Part shown: one piece after another, positions 18,200 to 27,829 of the stretch
Numbering within the stretch: the stretch's first letter is position 1
Layout: every line of letters begins with the position of its first letter
Assembly: GCF_004363725.1 (NCBI RefSeq)
Contig: NZ_SNZF01000003.1
Location: 124,001-188,000, forward strand
Reading direction: 5' to 3'
Length of the DNA stretch: 64,000 nt
Source of the DNA: Aquamicrobium defluvii
Lineage (GTDB): Bacteria > Pseudomonadota > Alphaproteobacteria > Rhizobiales > Rhizobiaceae
Position numbers and translations under genes: made by a program
Notes under the pieces: model-generated
The model's database searches: none
Told to the model about the DNA's origin: nothing
Seen by the model: the letters and a program-made list of their open reading frames with translations, nothing else

Positions 18200-18437
18200 G
18201 ATTGCACCCTTCAATTCTTGTTCCGGCCAAACTCCGGTGCCCGCGCCATATGGCGCGCGGTCTCCAGCAGGCGGCCTAAAGGAAAGTCGGCGTTCCATAG
18301 TGGCATTTGGCCGGGGCGTCAAGCACAAGCTCGCCGCAACAGGGCAAACGGTTTTCTTAGAAAGGCCGGAATTCTCCCTATATGCAGACTGAAAGGGACA
18401 CGGAGCGCGCCGGCGCTCATGCATCAGGAAACGAGCC

Positions 18438-19238
18438 ATGCCACCCTGCCCGCTTTCTCTCAGGCTTGCTGCAACAGCCTTTCTGTTGCCCGCCCTCGTG
18501 CCTTTTGCCGCGACGGCGGCCGCGCCGCAAACCTTCAATGGCGATTACAGCGTCACCTATCTGGGGCTGCCCGTGGCGCGCGCCGCAATCCGCAGCGTCT
18601 ATGACGGCGACGCCTACAACATTAGCGGCACAGTCAACAGCGCCGGTCTCGGCCGCATTTTCGACGACACGAAAGGCTCCCTGACCGCCACCGGACGCAT
18701 CACCGGAGCGGGCCCCACCCCGCGCGCGTTCCGTGCCGAATACACCTCGGCCAAAAAACCCTCCCTCGTCGATATCCGTTTCGCCGATGGCATCGTCGCC
18801 TCGACGAAGGTGAAGCCGAAGCCGAGGAAGCGCGGCAAGGACTGGGTGGCGCTGGATGCGGGCCATCTGCGCCAGGCGATCGATCCGATCGCCTCCACCA
18901 TGGTGCGCGCCGACAGCATCGATCAGGTGTGCGGGCGGACCGTGAAAATGTATGACGGTGAAATCCGGGCCGACCTCAGGCTCAGCTTCGCCTCAAAGGG
19001 CAATATTTCGGTGAAGGGCTACAAGGGGCCTACCGTGACCTGCCGCATGAATTTCCAGCCCGTTGCGGGCTACCGGCAAGGCAAGAAGTCGCTGGACTAT
19101 CTGAAAAACCGAAGCCGCATCATGGTCACGTTTGCCCCGGTTGGAGAGACCGGTGTATATGCCCCCATCTACGCGACGATCGGCACCCAGATCGGGACGA
19201 TCACGGTCAGCGCGCACCGATTCGAGGCCGCAAGGTAG
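18438..19238 (+). CDS. DUF3108 periplasmic protein
   Basis: A 266-residue protein with an N-terminal signal peptide (hydrophobic to about residue 28, AAA/APQ cleavage region). The mature part is beta-rich with the DUF3108 pattern: [30 protein letters not shown], and [10 protein letters not shown] with a Cys. Function of the family is not established. A gene of this family often neighbours rpmB in Rhizobiales, as here. Confidence 0.85.
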   Translation: MPPCPLSLRLAATAFLLPALVPFAATAAAPQTFNGDYSVTYLGLPVARAAIRSVYDGDAYNISGTVNSAGLGRIFDDTKGSLTATGRITGAGPTPRAFRAEYTSAKKPSLVDIRFADGIVASTKVKPKPRKRGKDWVALDAGHLRQAIDPIASTMVRADSIDQVCGRTVKMYDGEIRADLRLSFASKGNISVKGYKGPTVTCRMNFQPVAGYRQGKKSLDYLKNRSRIMVTFAPVGETGVYAPIYATIGTQIGTITVSAHRFEAAR

Positions 19239-19288
19239 GCGGTCGTGACCGGCTCCGCGCAGTGACGGGGGATCAAACGGGGGATACA

Positions 19289-20170
19289 ATGGGACGGGCA
19301 ACGCTGATCGGCTTTTCGGCCGTCGCCATGTGGGCGCTGCTCGCATTGCTGACCGACGCCTCCGGCGAAGTTCCGCCATTCCTGCTTTCGGCCATCACCT
19401 TCGCCATCGGCACCGGGGTCGGGCTGCTGGCGCGCCTGTTCATGCCCCGGCCGCAGCAGAAGGTCCGCATTCCGCCGCAGGTGTGGGTGATCGGCATTGC
19501 CGGCCTGTTCGGATACCATTTCTTCTATTTCACCGCGCTGCGCAACGCGCCGGCGGTGGAAGCCAGCCTCATCGCCTATCTGTGGCCGCTGCTGATCGTC
19601 ATCGGCTCGGCGCTGATGCCGGGCGAGCGTCTGGCATGGAACCATGTTGCGGGCGCCCTGCTCGGCCTTGCCGGCACCTTCCTCATCGTCACCCGCGGGG
19701 GCGGGCTTTCCTTCGACGCCAGCTATGCCTTCGGCTATGCCATGGCCGGCGTCTGCGCGCTGGTCTGGTCGGCCTATTCGCTGCTGTCGCGCCGTTTCCC
19801 CTCGGTGCCTACGACGATCGTGACATGGTTCTGCGCGGCGACCTCGGTGCTGTCGCTGGCCTGCCACCTGATGCTTGAGGAAACGGTGCTGCCGGCCAAT
19901 GCCGGCCAGTGGCTTGCCGTGCTCGGTCTCGGCCTGATGCCGGTCGGCGCGGCCTTCTATGCGTGGGACATCGGCGTGAAGCGCGGCAACATCCAGGTGC
20001 TGGGCGCTGCCAGCTACGCCGCGCCGCTTTTGTCCACGCTGGTGCTGATCGCCACCGGCTTTGCCGAGCCCGGCTGGCGCATCCTCGCCGCCTGCCTGCT
20101 GATCACCGGCGGCGCCGTTCTGGCCGGCAAATCGCTGCTGTTCGGTACAAGAGTTCCGGCAAAAGCCTGA
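19289..20170 (+). CDS. EamA/DMT-family permease (YddG-like)
   Basis: A 293-residue drug/metabolite transporter with ten predicted helices in two EamA halves. The sequence IGIAGLFGYHFFYFTALRNAPAVEASLIAYLWPLLIV is typical of the aromatic amino acid exporter YddG group. The ATG at 19289 is preferred (GGGGGA upstream) over a GTG at 19262. It converges on gloB, with 36 bases between the stops. Confidence 0.87.
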   Translation: MGRATLIGFSAVAMWALLALLTDASGEVPPFLLSAITFAIGTGVGLLARLFMPRPQQKVRIPPQVWVIGIAGLFGYHFFYFTALRNAPAVEASLIAYLWPLLIVIGSALMPGERLAWNHVAGALLGLAGTFLIVTRGGGLSFDASYAFGYAMAGVCALVWSAYSLLSRRFPSVPTTIVTWFCAATSVLSLACHLMLEETVLPANAGQWLAVLGLGLMPVGAAFYAWDIGVKRGNIQVLGAASYAAPLLSTLVLIATGFAEPGWRILAACLLITGGAVLAGKSLLFGTRVPAKA

Positions 20171-20206
20171 AGCGGGCCGCGATCCTTGTAGCCCGCTCCT
20201 TGCGCT

Positions 20207-20974
20207 TCAGAAATTGTCCTTGCGGCGGCGGATTTCGGCGAACACCTCGACATCGGCCGCATTTTCCATGCCGAGATGCCTGCGGATTGCAGCATCGCCC
20301 CAGCGCAGGAACGGGTTCGTTTCGAGTTCGGCGCCGATGGTGGTCGGCAGCGTCGCCTTGTCCTGCGCCCGCAGCGCCTCGATCTCTCTCGCCCGCGCCT
20401 GCAGCGCGGCATTGTCCGGGTCGACGGTGAGCGCGAAGCGGGCGTTGGCCAGCGTGTATTCATGGCCGCAATAGACCGAGGTTGCCGCAGGCAGCGCCGC
20501 CAGCTTCTTCAGCGATTCGAACATGACCGGCGGCGGGCACTCGAACAGCCGTCCGCAGCCCAGCGCGAACAGGGTGTCGGCGGTGAAGACCACCTTCGAC
20601 CCGGGCAGATGGTAGCTGACATGGCCCGCCGTATGGCCCGGCGTGGCGATCACCTCGATGGTCTCGCCGCCGAAGGGAATGCGCGATCCATCCTCCACCG
20701 TCTCGTCGATGCCGGGGATCCTGTCCTTCTCGGCTTCCGGTCCGACGATGCGCAGCCCGAAACGTTCCTTCAGGGCCAGGTTGGCCGCGACGTGATCGCC
20801 ATGATGATGGGTGACGAACAGGCGCGACGGCACCCATCCGGTCCGCCCGATGGCGGCAAGGATCGGCGCTTCCTCCGGCGCGTCGATCAGCGCAACCTCG
20901 CCGGTGCCGGAATCGCGCATCAGCACGCCGAAGTTGTCCTGCCGGCACATGAACTGTTCGATTTCTATGGCCAT
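20207..20974 (-). CDS. gloB: hydroxyacylglutathione hydrolase (glyoxalase II)
   Basis: A 255-residue metallo-beta-lactamase-fold enzyme that hydrolyses S-lactoylglutathione, the second step of methylglyoxal detoxification. The dinuclear metal motif is THHHGDH (55-61), with TPGHTAGH and the C-terminal CGHEYTLAN motif of glyoxalase II. The start at 20974 follows GGAG at eight bases; a 13-codon in-frame extension upstream is not family-like. Divergent from the methyltransferase gene. Confidence 0.95.
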   Translation of the reverse strand: MAIEIEQFMCRQDNFGVLMRDSGTGEVALIDAPEEAPILAAIGRTGWVPSRLFVTHHHGDHVAANLALKERFGLRIVGPEAEKDRIPGIDETVEDGSRIPFGGETIEVIATPGHTAGHVSYHLPGSKVVFTADTLFALGCGRLFECPPPVMFESLKKLAALPAATSVYCGHEYTLANARFALTVDPDNAALQARAREIEALRAQDKATLPTTIGAELETNPFLRWGDAAIRRHLGMENAADVEVFAEIRRRKDNF

Positions 20975-21106
20975 GCCAAAATCTCCGCTTCGCCCCAGAG
21001 ATAGGCGCTGCAATGGCCCCTGTCACCCCGTGGGACCGATGCTGCTTTGTTGAAGTCGCGGGCCGCACGGGCTACCGTCCCGCCGAACTCGCAACACAGG
21101 CTTCCT

Positions 21107-21937
21107 ATGCATTCCGACATCGTCGATCTGCGCTCCTTCTATGCCTCGCCGCTCGGCCGCCTTGCCGAGCGCTCGATCACCATGGCGCTGTCGTCGATCT
21201 GGGCGCCCGTTCCGAACGAAAGGCTGGTGGGACTGGGCTATGCCCTGCCCTGGCTGGAACGGTTCGGCTCGGATGCCGAACGCGTATTCGCCTTCATGCC
21301 GGCCACGCAAGGCGCCGTGATATGGCCCTCTAGCGGGCCGGCATCCACGGCGCTGGTGTTCGACGAGGAAATGCCGCTGATGGATTCCTCCATCGACCGC
21401 ATGCTGCTGGTGCACTCGCTGGAACATGCTGAAAACCCGCGCGAGACACTGAACGAGATCTGGCGGGTCTTGTCGCCGGCGGGCCGCGTCGTCATTGTCG
21501 TGCCCAACCGGCGCGGCGTTTGGGCGCGCTTCGAGCACACGCCGTTCGGCACCGGCCGGCCCTATTCGCGCGGTCAGCTCGGTGAATTGCTGCGCGAGGC
21601 CAATTTCACGCCGGCGGCATGGTCGGATGCGCTTTTCTTCCCGCCCTCGCGCCGGCGTTTCATGATGCGCCTGCACGGCCTGCTCGAAAGCGGCGGCCGC
21701 CGGCTGTGGCCGATCTTCTCCGGCGTCATCGCCGTGGAGGCGCAGAAGCGCCTCTATCAGGGCATTCCGGCCGCCCAGCGCGCCTCGCGCCGGGTCTTCG
21801 TGCCGGTGCTTTCGCCACAGGGCGCGCCGAGCCTCGGCATGCGCTTCGACCCCGACAGCGCCCCCGATGAGGCAAGGCCGGGTCAGGCGCGCTCCGGAAT
21901 ACCCACCTTCTCCAGATCGAAGGACGTGGTCTGGTAG
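21107..21937 (+). CDS. class I SAM-dependent methyltransferase
   Basis: A 276-residue protein. [17 protein letters not shown] opens the family. The core shows the methyltransferase-11 pattern around [41 protein letters not shown], with motif IV-V in place but a degenerate glycine-rich motif I. An upstream ATG at 21047 is in frame but would add a non-conserved leader. The gene commonly neighbours gloB in alphaproteobacteria; the substrate is not known. Its last 55 bases overlap the 3' end of metA on the opposite strand. Confidence 0.82.
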   Translation: MHSDIVDLRSFYASPLGRLAERSITMALSSIWAPVPNERLVGLGYALPWLERFGSDAERVFAFMPATQGAVIWPSSGPASTALVFDEEMPLMDSSIDRMLLVHSLEHAENPRETLNEIWRVLSPAGRVVIVVPNRRGVWARFEHTPFGTGRPYSRGQLGELLREANFTPAAWSDALFFPPSRRRFMMRLHGLLESGGRRLWPIFSGVIAVEAQKRLYQGIPAAQRASRRVFVPVLSPQGAPSLGMRFDPDSAPDEARPGQARSGIPTFSRSKDVVW

Positions 21938-22812
21938 ACCTGGTTCAGCCAGTTACCGAACAGCAGATGGGCATGCGAGCGCCAGCGGTTGAGCGGCGGC
22001 CGGGACGGATCGTTGTCCGGGTAGTATTCATGCGGCACCTCGATGGGCGTTCCCGCGGCGACATCCCGGTCGTACTCCTCCTTCAGCGACGTCGAATCAT
22101 ATTCGATGTGGTTGAACATGTAGAGCCGGTTGCCGGTCGGCTCCGACAGCAGACAGGGGCCGGTGACCTCCGATTCCATCAGCAGATCGAGGCCGCAGCC
22201 GGCCGGGATGTCGGCGCTGCGCACTTCCGTCCAGCGCGACACGGGCACTGCGAAATCGTCGGAGAAGCCGGCGAGATAGGGCGAGGCCGGCGCATTGTTG
22301 CGATGGCGATAGACGCCGAAAGCCTTCTTCTCCAGCGTGTATTTCGGAATACGGTGGAAATGCCACGCCGCCGCCATGGCCCCCCAGCAGATGAAGAAGG
22401 AGGAATGGACGTTGCGGGTGGTCCAGTCGAGAATCTGCTCCAGCTCGTTCCAGTAGTTGACCTCTTCGAACGGCAGCAGCTCGATCGGCGCGCCGGTGAT
22501 GATGAAGCCGTCGAACTTGCGGTCCCGCACCTCCTCCCATGTCTGGTAGAAGGAGATCAGATGCTCCTCGGGCGTGTTCCTGGCCTTGTGGTTGCCGACG
22601 CGCACCAGCGTAAGCTCCACCTGAAGGGGGGTGGCGCCCATGAGGCGCGCGAACTGCGTCTCGGTGCGGATCTTGTTCGGCATCAGGTTGAGCAGGCCGA
22701 TCTGCAGGGGCCGGATGTCCTGCCGCAGCGCCGTGCGCTCGTCCATCACGGACACGCCCTCGCGCACGAGCACTTCGCGGGCGGGAAGCTGATCGGGAAT
22801 CTTGATCGGCAT
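21883..22812 (-). CDS. metA: homoserine O-acetyltransferase, MetA type
   Basis: A 309-residue MetA-family enzyme acylating homoserine in methionine synthesis. The catalytic Cys142 lies in FFICWGAM and the partner His in NHIEYD. Residue 111 is Glu ([12 protein letters not shown]); in characterised MetA proteins Glu at this place gives acetyl-CoA specificity, whereas Gly gives succinyl-CoA. Family members are therefore often misannotated as succinyltransferases. GGAG precedes the ATG at 22812. The long leader carries a SAM-II riboswitch and a terminator hairpin. Confidence 0.94.
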   Translation of the reverse strand: MPIKIPDQLPAREVLVREGVSVMDERTALRQDIRPLQIGLLNLMPNKIRTETQFARLMGATPLQVELTLVRVGNHKARNTPEEHLISFYQTWEEVRDRKFDGFIITGAPIELLPFEEVNYWNELEQILDWTTRNVHSSFFICWGAMAAAWHFHRIPKYTLEKKAFGVYRHRNNAPASPYLAGFSDDFAVPVSRWTEVRSADIPAGCGLDLLMESEVTGPCLLSEPTGNRLYMFNHIEYDSTSLKEEYDRDVAAGTPIEVPHEYYPDNDPSRPPLNRWRSHAHLLFGNWLNQVYQTTSFDLEKVGIPERA

Positions 22813-22824
22813 CGGACAAGCTCC

Positions 22825-22859
22825 AAAACAAAAGACCGGCGGCGAAATCGCGACCGGTC
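22825..22859 (-). terminator. terminator-like hairpin in the metA leader
   Basis: Read on the minus strand, GACCGG (22859-22854) pairs with CCGGTC (22839-22834) with partial inner pairing. It is followed by TTTTGTTTT and then the metA ribosome binding site. It sits between the SAM-II aptamer and the start codon, so it could be the expression platform (transcription termination) or a readthrough barrier. Confidence 0.6.
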
Positions 22860-22875
22860 CCGACATGCTCGTCAG

Positions 22876-22938
22876 CCTCGGCCTTTTTAGCGACTTCTTT
22901 AACGTGGCTGCAAGCCGACCGGCCAAATCACCACGGAA
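22876..22938 (-). ncRNA. SAM-II riboswitch (metA motif)
   Basis: On the minus strand the leader contains the conserved SAM-II blocks in order: GTGGTGATTTGG, GGCTTGCAGCCACGTTAAA and AAGTCGCTAAAAAGG (about 22934-22881). This class binds S-adenosylmethionine through an H-type pseudoknot and lowers expression of methionine genes. It is a classic element upstream of metA in alphaproteobacteria. A matching promoter ends about 9 bases upstream. Confidence 0.9.
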
Positions 22939-22946
22939 TGGACTTC

Positions 22947-22975
22947 TATCTAGGACCGGGCATGGTCTGCGTCAA
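22947..22975 (-). promoter_or_regulatory. sigma-70-type promoter of metA
   Basis: TTGACG (22975-22970) and TAGATA (22952-22947), separated by exactly 17 bases on the minus strand. Transcription would begin near 22940, just before the SAM-II aptamer. Confidence 0.75.
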
Positions 22976-23073
22976 TGCTCCCCGCCGGACCTTCACCCTC
23001 GACATTGCCGTTTGCGCCGGGTATTTCGGTGCGTCTTGCCGGAATGTCCCGGCCTTCCAATGGATTTCGAATC

Positions 23074-24183
23074 ATGACCACGGCACAAGAACAGTCTCGT
23101 CCCCAGCCCCGCGCCGGCATTCTGGACATCGAGGCTTATGTGCCGGGCAAGAGCGCCGCGCCCGCCGGCGTGAAGCTGCACAAGCTGTCGGCCAACGAGA
23201 ACCCGCTGGGCGCCTCGCCGAAGGCGATAGAGGCCGCGCGCGAGGTCGCGGGCCGGCTGGAATTCTACCCCGACGGCTCGTCGACGCGCCTGCGCGAGGC
23301 GATTGCCGAGGCGCATGGGCTGAACATGGCCAACATCATGTGTTTCAACGGCTCGGACGAGGCGCTGGCGCTCCTGTCGCGCATCTACCTCGCCCCCGGC
23401 GACGAGGCCATCTACCCGCAATATGGCTTCCTCGCCTATCGCATCGCCATCATGGCGGCGGGCGCGACCCCGGTCGTGGCGCCGGAGAAGGACGAGCGCG
23501 TCGATGTCGACGCCATCCTCGCCAGCGTCACGGACAGGACGCGCATGGCGTTCCTCGCCAATCCGGCCAATCCGACCGGCACCTACATCCCCTTCGAGGA
23601 GGTGCGCCGGCTGCACGCCGGCCTGCCGAAGAACGTGATGCTCCTGCTCGACGCCGCCTATGCCGAATATGTACGCCGCAACGACTATGAAGCCGGCGTC
23701 GAGCTGGTGGCCGGGGCCGAGAACGTGGTCATGACCCGCACCTTCTCCAAGGCCTATGGCCTCGGCGGTGCGCGTATCGGCTGGATGTATGCGCCCACCC
23801 ACATCATCGACGCCGCCGAGCGCGTGCGCGACGCATTCAACGTGACGGCGACCGCCATCGCAGCCGGCACGGCCGCCGTGCGCGACCGCGCCCATGTCGA
23901 GCACTCGGTCGCCCACAACGAGACCTGGCTGCCCTGGCTCACCACGGAACTGACCGCGCTCGGGCTCAGGGTGACGCCCAGCGTCACCAACTTCATTCTT
24001 GTTCATTTTCCGGAGAATGGCAGGCATTCGGCTTCGGCCGCCGACGAGTATCTGACCGCGCGGGGGTATATCCTGCGGCGCGTTGCAGGCTACGGTTTTC
24101 CCAACGCGCTGCGGATGACAGTCGGAACCGAAGAAGCCAATCGCGGCGTTGTCGCCGCACTGACCGAATTCCTGAAAAGTTGA
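23074..24183 (+). CDS. hisC: histidinol-phosphate aminotransferase
   Basis: A 369-residue PLP-dependent class II aminotransferase. Lys226 in [16 protein letters not shown] is the PLP Schiff-base lysine, Asp193 in LLDAAYAEY contacts the ring nitrogen, and LSANENPLG begins the substrate region. It catalyses the histidinol-phosphate step and, in this pairing, may also transaminate in Phe/Tyr synthesis. The start is the ATG at 23074; an in-frame ATG at 22975 falls within the promoter region shared with metA. tyrC follows four bases after the stop. Confidence 0.93.
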   Translation: MTTAQEQSRPQPRAGILDIEAYVPGKSAAPAGVKLHKLSANENPLGASPKAIEAAREVAGRLEFYPDGSSTRLREAIAEAHGLNMANIMCFNGSDEALALLSRIYLAPGDEAIYPQYGFLAYRIAIMAAGATPVVAPEKDERVDVDAILASVTDRTRMAFLANPANPTGTYIPFEEVRRLHAGLPKNVMLLLDAAYAEYVRRNDYEAGVELVAGAENVVMTRTFSKAYGLGGARIGWMYAPTHIIDAAERVRDAFNVTATAIAAGTAAVRDRAHVEHSVAHNETWLPWLTTELTALGLRVTPSVTNFILVHFPENGRHSASAADEYLTARGYILRRVAGYGFPNALRMTVGTEEANRGVVAALTEFLKS

Positions 24184-24187
24184 GAAA

Positions 24188-25123
24188 ATGTCCGAACCCC
24201 TGTTTGAGAAGATTGCCCTTGTGGGCATCGGCCTGATCGGCTCGTCCCTTGCACGCGCCGTCAGGCAGAATGGCCTCGCCGGCCACATCGCCATCTCCAC
24301 CCGCAGCGCCGACACGCTGAGGCGCGCCGAAGAGCTCGGCCTCGGCGACACCTACACCACCGATGCCGCGCAGGCGGTGCGCGATGCCGATCTCGTCATC
24401 GTCTCGGTGCCGGTCGGCGCGTCGGAAGCCGTGGCGAAACAGATCGCTCCGGCGCTGAAAAAGGGCGCGATCCTCACCGATGTCGGCTCCACCAAGACCT
24501 CGGTGATCGCGCAGATGCAGCCGCATGTGCCGCAAGGCGTGCATTTCATTCCCGGCCACCCGCTGGCCGGCACCGAGAATTCCGGCCCCGATGCCGGCTT
24601 TGCCGATCTGTTCCAGAACCGCTGGTGCATCTTCACGCCGCTGCCCGGCACCGATCCGGCTGCGCTGGAGAAGCTGTCGCAGTTCTGGCGGCGCTGCGGC
24701 GCCAACATCGACACGATGGACGCCGACCATCACGACATGACGCTGGCCATCGTCTCGCACCTGCCGCACATCATCGCCTACAACATCGTCGGCACGGCCG
24801 ACGATCTGGAAACGGTGACGAAATCGGAGGTCATCAAATATTCCGCCTCCGGTTTCCGCGACTTCACCCGTCTGGCCGCTTCCGACCCGACCATGTGGCG
24901 CGACGTGTGCCTGCACAACAAGGACGCCATCCTCGAAATGCTGGCGCGCTTCTCGGAAGACCTCGCCTCGCTGCAACGGGCAATCCGCTGGGGCGACGGC
25001 GAGAAGCTGTTCGAGCTGTTCACGCGCACCCGCGCCGTGCGCCGCTCGATCATCGAGGCCGGCCAGGAAGTCGACGCGCCGAACTTCGGCCGTCAGGAGA
25101 TCGCCCAGCCGGTCAGCACCTGA
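24188..25123 (+). CDS. tyrC: prephenate/arogenate dehydrogenase
   Basis: A 311-residue NAD(P)-dependent enzyme of tyrosine synthesis. It has an N-terminal Rossmann motif (ALVGIGLIGSSLA) and the family motifs PGHPLAGTE, MDADHHDMTLAIVSHLPH and GFRDFTRLAASDP. It decarboxylates and oxidises prephenate or arogenate; the cofactor and substrate preference cannot be read here. It starts four bases after hisC, forming a hisC-tyrC unit closed by a terminator. Confidence 0.93.
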   Translation: MSEPLFEKIALVGIGLIGSSLARAVRQNGLAGHIAISTRSADTLRRAEELGLGDTYTTDAAQAVRDADLVIVSVPVGASEAVAKQIAPALKKGAILTDVGSTKTSVIAQMQPHVPQGVHFIPGHPLAGTENSGPDAGFADLFQNRWCIFTPLPGTDPAALEKLSQFWRRCGANIDTMDADHHDMTLAIVSHLPHIIAYNIVGTADDLETVTKSEVIKYSASGFRDFTRLAASDPTMWRDVCLHNKDAILEMLARFSEDLASLQRAIRWGDGEKLFELFTRTRAVRRSIIEAGQEVDAPNFGRQEIAQPVST

Positions 25124-25140
25124 AGCGCTTTGCCTTCGCA

Positions 25141-25176
25141 AAAGGCCCGGCCTGCCTGTGCATGCCGGGCCTTTTT
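25141..25176 (+). terminator. bidirectional terminator between tyrC and the DUF2125 gene
   Basis: AAAGGCCCGGC (25141-25151) pairs with GCCGGGCCTTT (25164-25174), with a T-run to 25176. It sits between two convergent genes and can end both. Confidence 0.9.
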
Positions 25177-25180
25177 CCGT

Positions 25181-26176
25181 TCAGTCCAGCGGCCCGATCC
25201 TGCCCAGCGGAATGAAGCCCAGCGTGGCGTTGCCCCTGACGATCTTAAGCGGCAGTGTCGGTTGCTTGCCCATCATCGCGAGAGCGCCGAAACCCTGCCT
25301 TATCTGCCGGGCCTGTTCCGGGATCGCCGTGGCCAGAACCTCCGCCACGGCTTCCGGACTGGTCACGCGGATCATCAGGTCCGCATCGATCAGGCCCTCT
25401 TCACCCACGGAACCGGAGCCGGAAACAGAAATGGCGGCTTCGCCGGAGGACAGCTGGAGGTGCGCGATGTCGAAGGCATGACCGCGCAGGCTGCGCGGAG
25501 TCGACCGGAGCAGGGCCACGCCGTTTTTCAGCCGCGCCTCGCCCGCGCCGTCGAGCGAAGGCACGTTGCGGCCGTCCAGCGCATCGGCGGTGATGTCCAG
25601 CTCCGCGAAACTGCCGCGATAGAGCAGATCGTCGCCCTCCGGCCACAGGTCGAGCGCGAGGTCGGTCACGTTGAACAGCGCAACGGGTTCGCTGTCCTCC
25701 GGATCGGTCTGGCCGGAAAGCCCCCGCGTCGTCAGCGTTAGGCGGCTCGGCATCGATCCCGGCAGACCGGTCCGGATATCGAGCTGGTCCCAGTCCAGCC
25801 ACAGCGGAGCGAGACCCGGCGCCAGCGTGCGCAGCGGACCACGCAGGTTGACCTCGGTCGTCAGCGGACTGAAGATGCTTGTGCTGGCTTCCAGCGCGCC
25901 CGTCGTGGCGGCCATGCCCCTGGCATCGTCCTGATAGGCGAGCCCGTTGCACAGTACGGCAAGCTTCAGCGGATAGCCCTCGACGCGCAGCCGGGCGCAG
26001 TCGGACCGGATGCCCTGCCGCGAAAGATCGGCGATCGTCTGCTTCGCCCCGTCGCGGATCCGCTCCGCCAGATAGAACCAGCCGGCGCTGTAGAGCCCGA
26101 ACAGGGCCGCCAGGAAAATCAGAAGCCACAGCAGCCCCCGCCGCCTTTTCGGTTGCGCCTCTTCACTTGACGTCAT
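25181..26176 (-). CDS. DUF2125 membrane-anchored protein
   Basis: A 331-residue protein with an N-terminal membrane anchor (RRRGLLWLLIFLAALFGLYSAGWFY, about 12-36) and a beta-rich remainder matching DUF2125 (ADLSRQG...DCARLRVEGYPLKL..CNGL, and NVTDLALDLWPEGDDL). The family resembles the outer-membrane-biogenesis AsmA-like fold in pattern, but no function is established. The start is the ATG at 26176; the frame stays open far upstream, antisense to chaC, and that part is ignored. Confidence 0.82.
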   Translation of the reverse strand: MTSSEEAQPKRRRGLLWLLIFLAALFGLYSAGWFYLAERIRDGAKQTIADLSRQGIRSDCARLRVEGYPLKLAVLCNGLAYQDDARGMAATTGALEASTSIFSPLTTEVNLRGPLRTLAPGLAPLWLDWDQLDIRTGLPGSMPSRLTLTTRGLSGQTDPEDSEPVALFNVTDLALDLWPEGDDLLYRGSFAELDITADALDGRNVPSLDGAGEARLKNGVALLRSTPRSLRGHAFDIAHLQLSSGEAAISVSGSGSVGEEGLIDADLMIRVTSPEAVAEVLATAIPEQARQIRQGFGALAMMGKQPTLPLKIVRGNATLGFIPLGRIGPLD

Positions 26177-26269
26177 GCCGCCGCTCTCGCTAACCCGTTG
26201 ATGCGAGGGAATGGACCCCGCGATATGGCACGGCGCGATTGTCGCCGTGCCCGACTCTGGTCTTGCGAT

Positions 26270-26788
26270 ATGGGCGATTTTTGGGTTTTTGGCTATGGCT
26301 CTCTGATCTGGCGGCCGGGCTTCGACTATATCGAGGCGCACCGCGCGCGCCTGCATGGCTATCGCCGCGCCCTGTGCATCTATTCCTTCGTCCATCGCGG
26401 CACGCCGGAGCGGCCCGGCCTCGTTCTCGGGCTGGACCGCGGCGGCTCCTGCATCGGCATGGCCTTCAGGGTGGAAGGCTCGGCACGCGAGCAGGTGATC
26501 GCCTATCTGCGCGAGCGCGAGCAGGTCACGGGCGTCTATCTGGAGCGCATGCTTCCCGTACATCCGGAAGGCGGGGGGCGCGCCGAGGCGGTGGCCTATG
26601 TGGCGGATCGCAGGCACAGCCAGTATGCCGGCGCGCTGGACGAGGACGCGGCGGCCGCGATGGTGCGCGGCGCTTCGGGCCAGTCGGGACCGAACGAGGA
26701 TTACGTGGCGAACACGGTACGCCATTTGCAGGCGCTCGGCATTCGCGACCACTGGCTGGAAGATGTGGGCCGCCGGATTGCGCTTTAG
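26270..26788 (+). CDS. gamma-glutamylcyclotransferase, ChaC family
   Basis: A 172-residue GGCT-fold enzyme. FGYGSLIW (7-14) is the substrate-binding loop and Glu84 in REREQV is the probable catalytic acid. ChaC-type enzymes cleave glutathione to 5-oxoproline and Cys-Gly. The start at 26270 (MGDFWVFGYGSL) follows the family, although the frame is open to 26198. Divergent from the DUF2125 gene; the next gene, an aldo/keto reductase, follows on the same strand after 86 bases. Confidence 0.9.
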   Translation: MGDFWVFGYGSLIWRPGFDYIEAHRARLHGYRRALCIYSFVHRGTPERPGLVLGLDRGGSCIGMAFRVEGSAREQVIAYLREREQVTGVYLERMLPVHPEGGGRAEAVAYVADRRHSQYAGALDEDAAAAMVRGASGQSGPNEDYVANTVRHLQALGIRDHWLEDVGRRIAL

Positions 26789-26874
26789 GGATCGTCATTG
26801 GCAATTCGCCTCGCTGCCCTATCTTCGGCCCGGCACTGGCCTATGCTGCCGGTGATTCCCGAAAGGAGACTGAT

Positions 26875-27825
26875 TTGCATAAGAGAACGCTCGGCCGCAC
26901 CGGTCTTGAAATCGCGCCGCTGGTCTTCGGCGGCAACGTCTTCGGCTGGACCGCGGACGAAAGGACCTCTTTCGACCTGCTCGACCGTTTCGTCGATGCC
27001 GGGCTCGACGCCATCGATACGGCCGACGTCTATTCGCGCTGGGCGCCGGGCAATTCCGGCGGCGAATCCGAAACCATAATCGGCAACTGGCTGAAGAAAA
27101 GCGGCAAGCGCGACAAGGTCGTGCTCATAACCAAGGTCGGCTCCGACATAGGGCAGGGCCGGATCGATCTCTCGCCCATGCACATCGAGAAGGCGGTCGA
27201 AGCGTCGCTGAAGCGTCTTCAGACCGACGTGATCGACCTTTACCTCTCCCACTGGCCCGATCCGACCGTTCCCCATGCCGAAACGCTCGGCGCATACCAG
27301 CGCCTGATCGAGAAGGGCAAGGTGCGCCATGTCGGCGCCTCCAATCTGGACGCCGGACAGCTCAAGGCCGCGCTCGACGCGGCCGATCATCATAGCCTGC
27401 CGCGCTACGAAGTGCTTCAGCCCGCCTATAACCTCTATGACCGCAGCGAGTTCGACGGCCCGCTGCGCGACCTGTGCATGGCCAGGGGCATCGGCGTCAT
27501 CAGCTATTACGGGCTGGCCAAGGGCTTCCTGTCAGGCAAGTACCGCAGCAAGGCGGATCTCGGCAAAAGCACGCGCGGCAGCAGCGTCGTGTCCTACCTG
27601 AACGAGCGCGGCATGCGCATCCTCGCCGCGCTGGACGATGTGTCGGGAAACCATGGCGTCACCCAGGCGCAGGTGGCGCTGGCATGGATCATGGCGCGGC
27701 CGGGCATCACGGCGCCCATCGCCTCCGCGACCTCGCTGGAGCAGCTCGAAAGCCTGATCGGCGCGGTGTCGCTGAAGCTTTCGGAAGCCGACATGAAAAG
27801 GCTGGACACCGCCAGCGCGCCCTGA
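26875..27825 (+). CDS. aldo/keto reductase (TTG start)
   Basis: A 316-residue NADPH-dependent oxidoreductase of the aldo/keto reductase superfamily. The catalytic tetrad is visible: Asp in DTADVYS, Tyr in VYS, Lys in LITKVGS, His in YLSHWPDP. The start is a TTG (26875) with AAGGAG eight bases upstream. It gives LHKRTLGRTGLEI, the standard opening, and the nearest in-frame ATG would remove the first strand. The same frame is open through much of chaC but that is not protein-like. Physiological substrate unknown. Confidence 0.88.
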   Translation: MHKRTLGRTGLEIAPLVFGGNVFGWTADERTSFDLLDRFVDAGLDAIDTADVYSRWAPGNSGGESETIIGNWLKKSGKRDKVVLITKVGSDIGQGRIDLSPMHIEKAVEASLKRLQTDVIDLYLSHWPDPTVPHAETLGAYQRLIEKGKVRHVGASNLDAGQLKAALDAADHHSLPRYEVLQPAYNLYDRSEFDGPLRDLCMARGIGVISYYGLAKGFLSGKYRSKADLGKSTRGSSVVSYLNERGMRILAALDDVSGNHGVTQAQVALAWIMARPGITAPIASATSLEQLESLIGAVSLKLSEADMKRLDTASAP

Positions 27826-27829
27826 TGCG

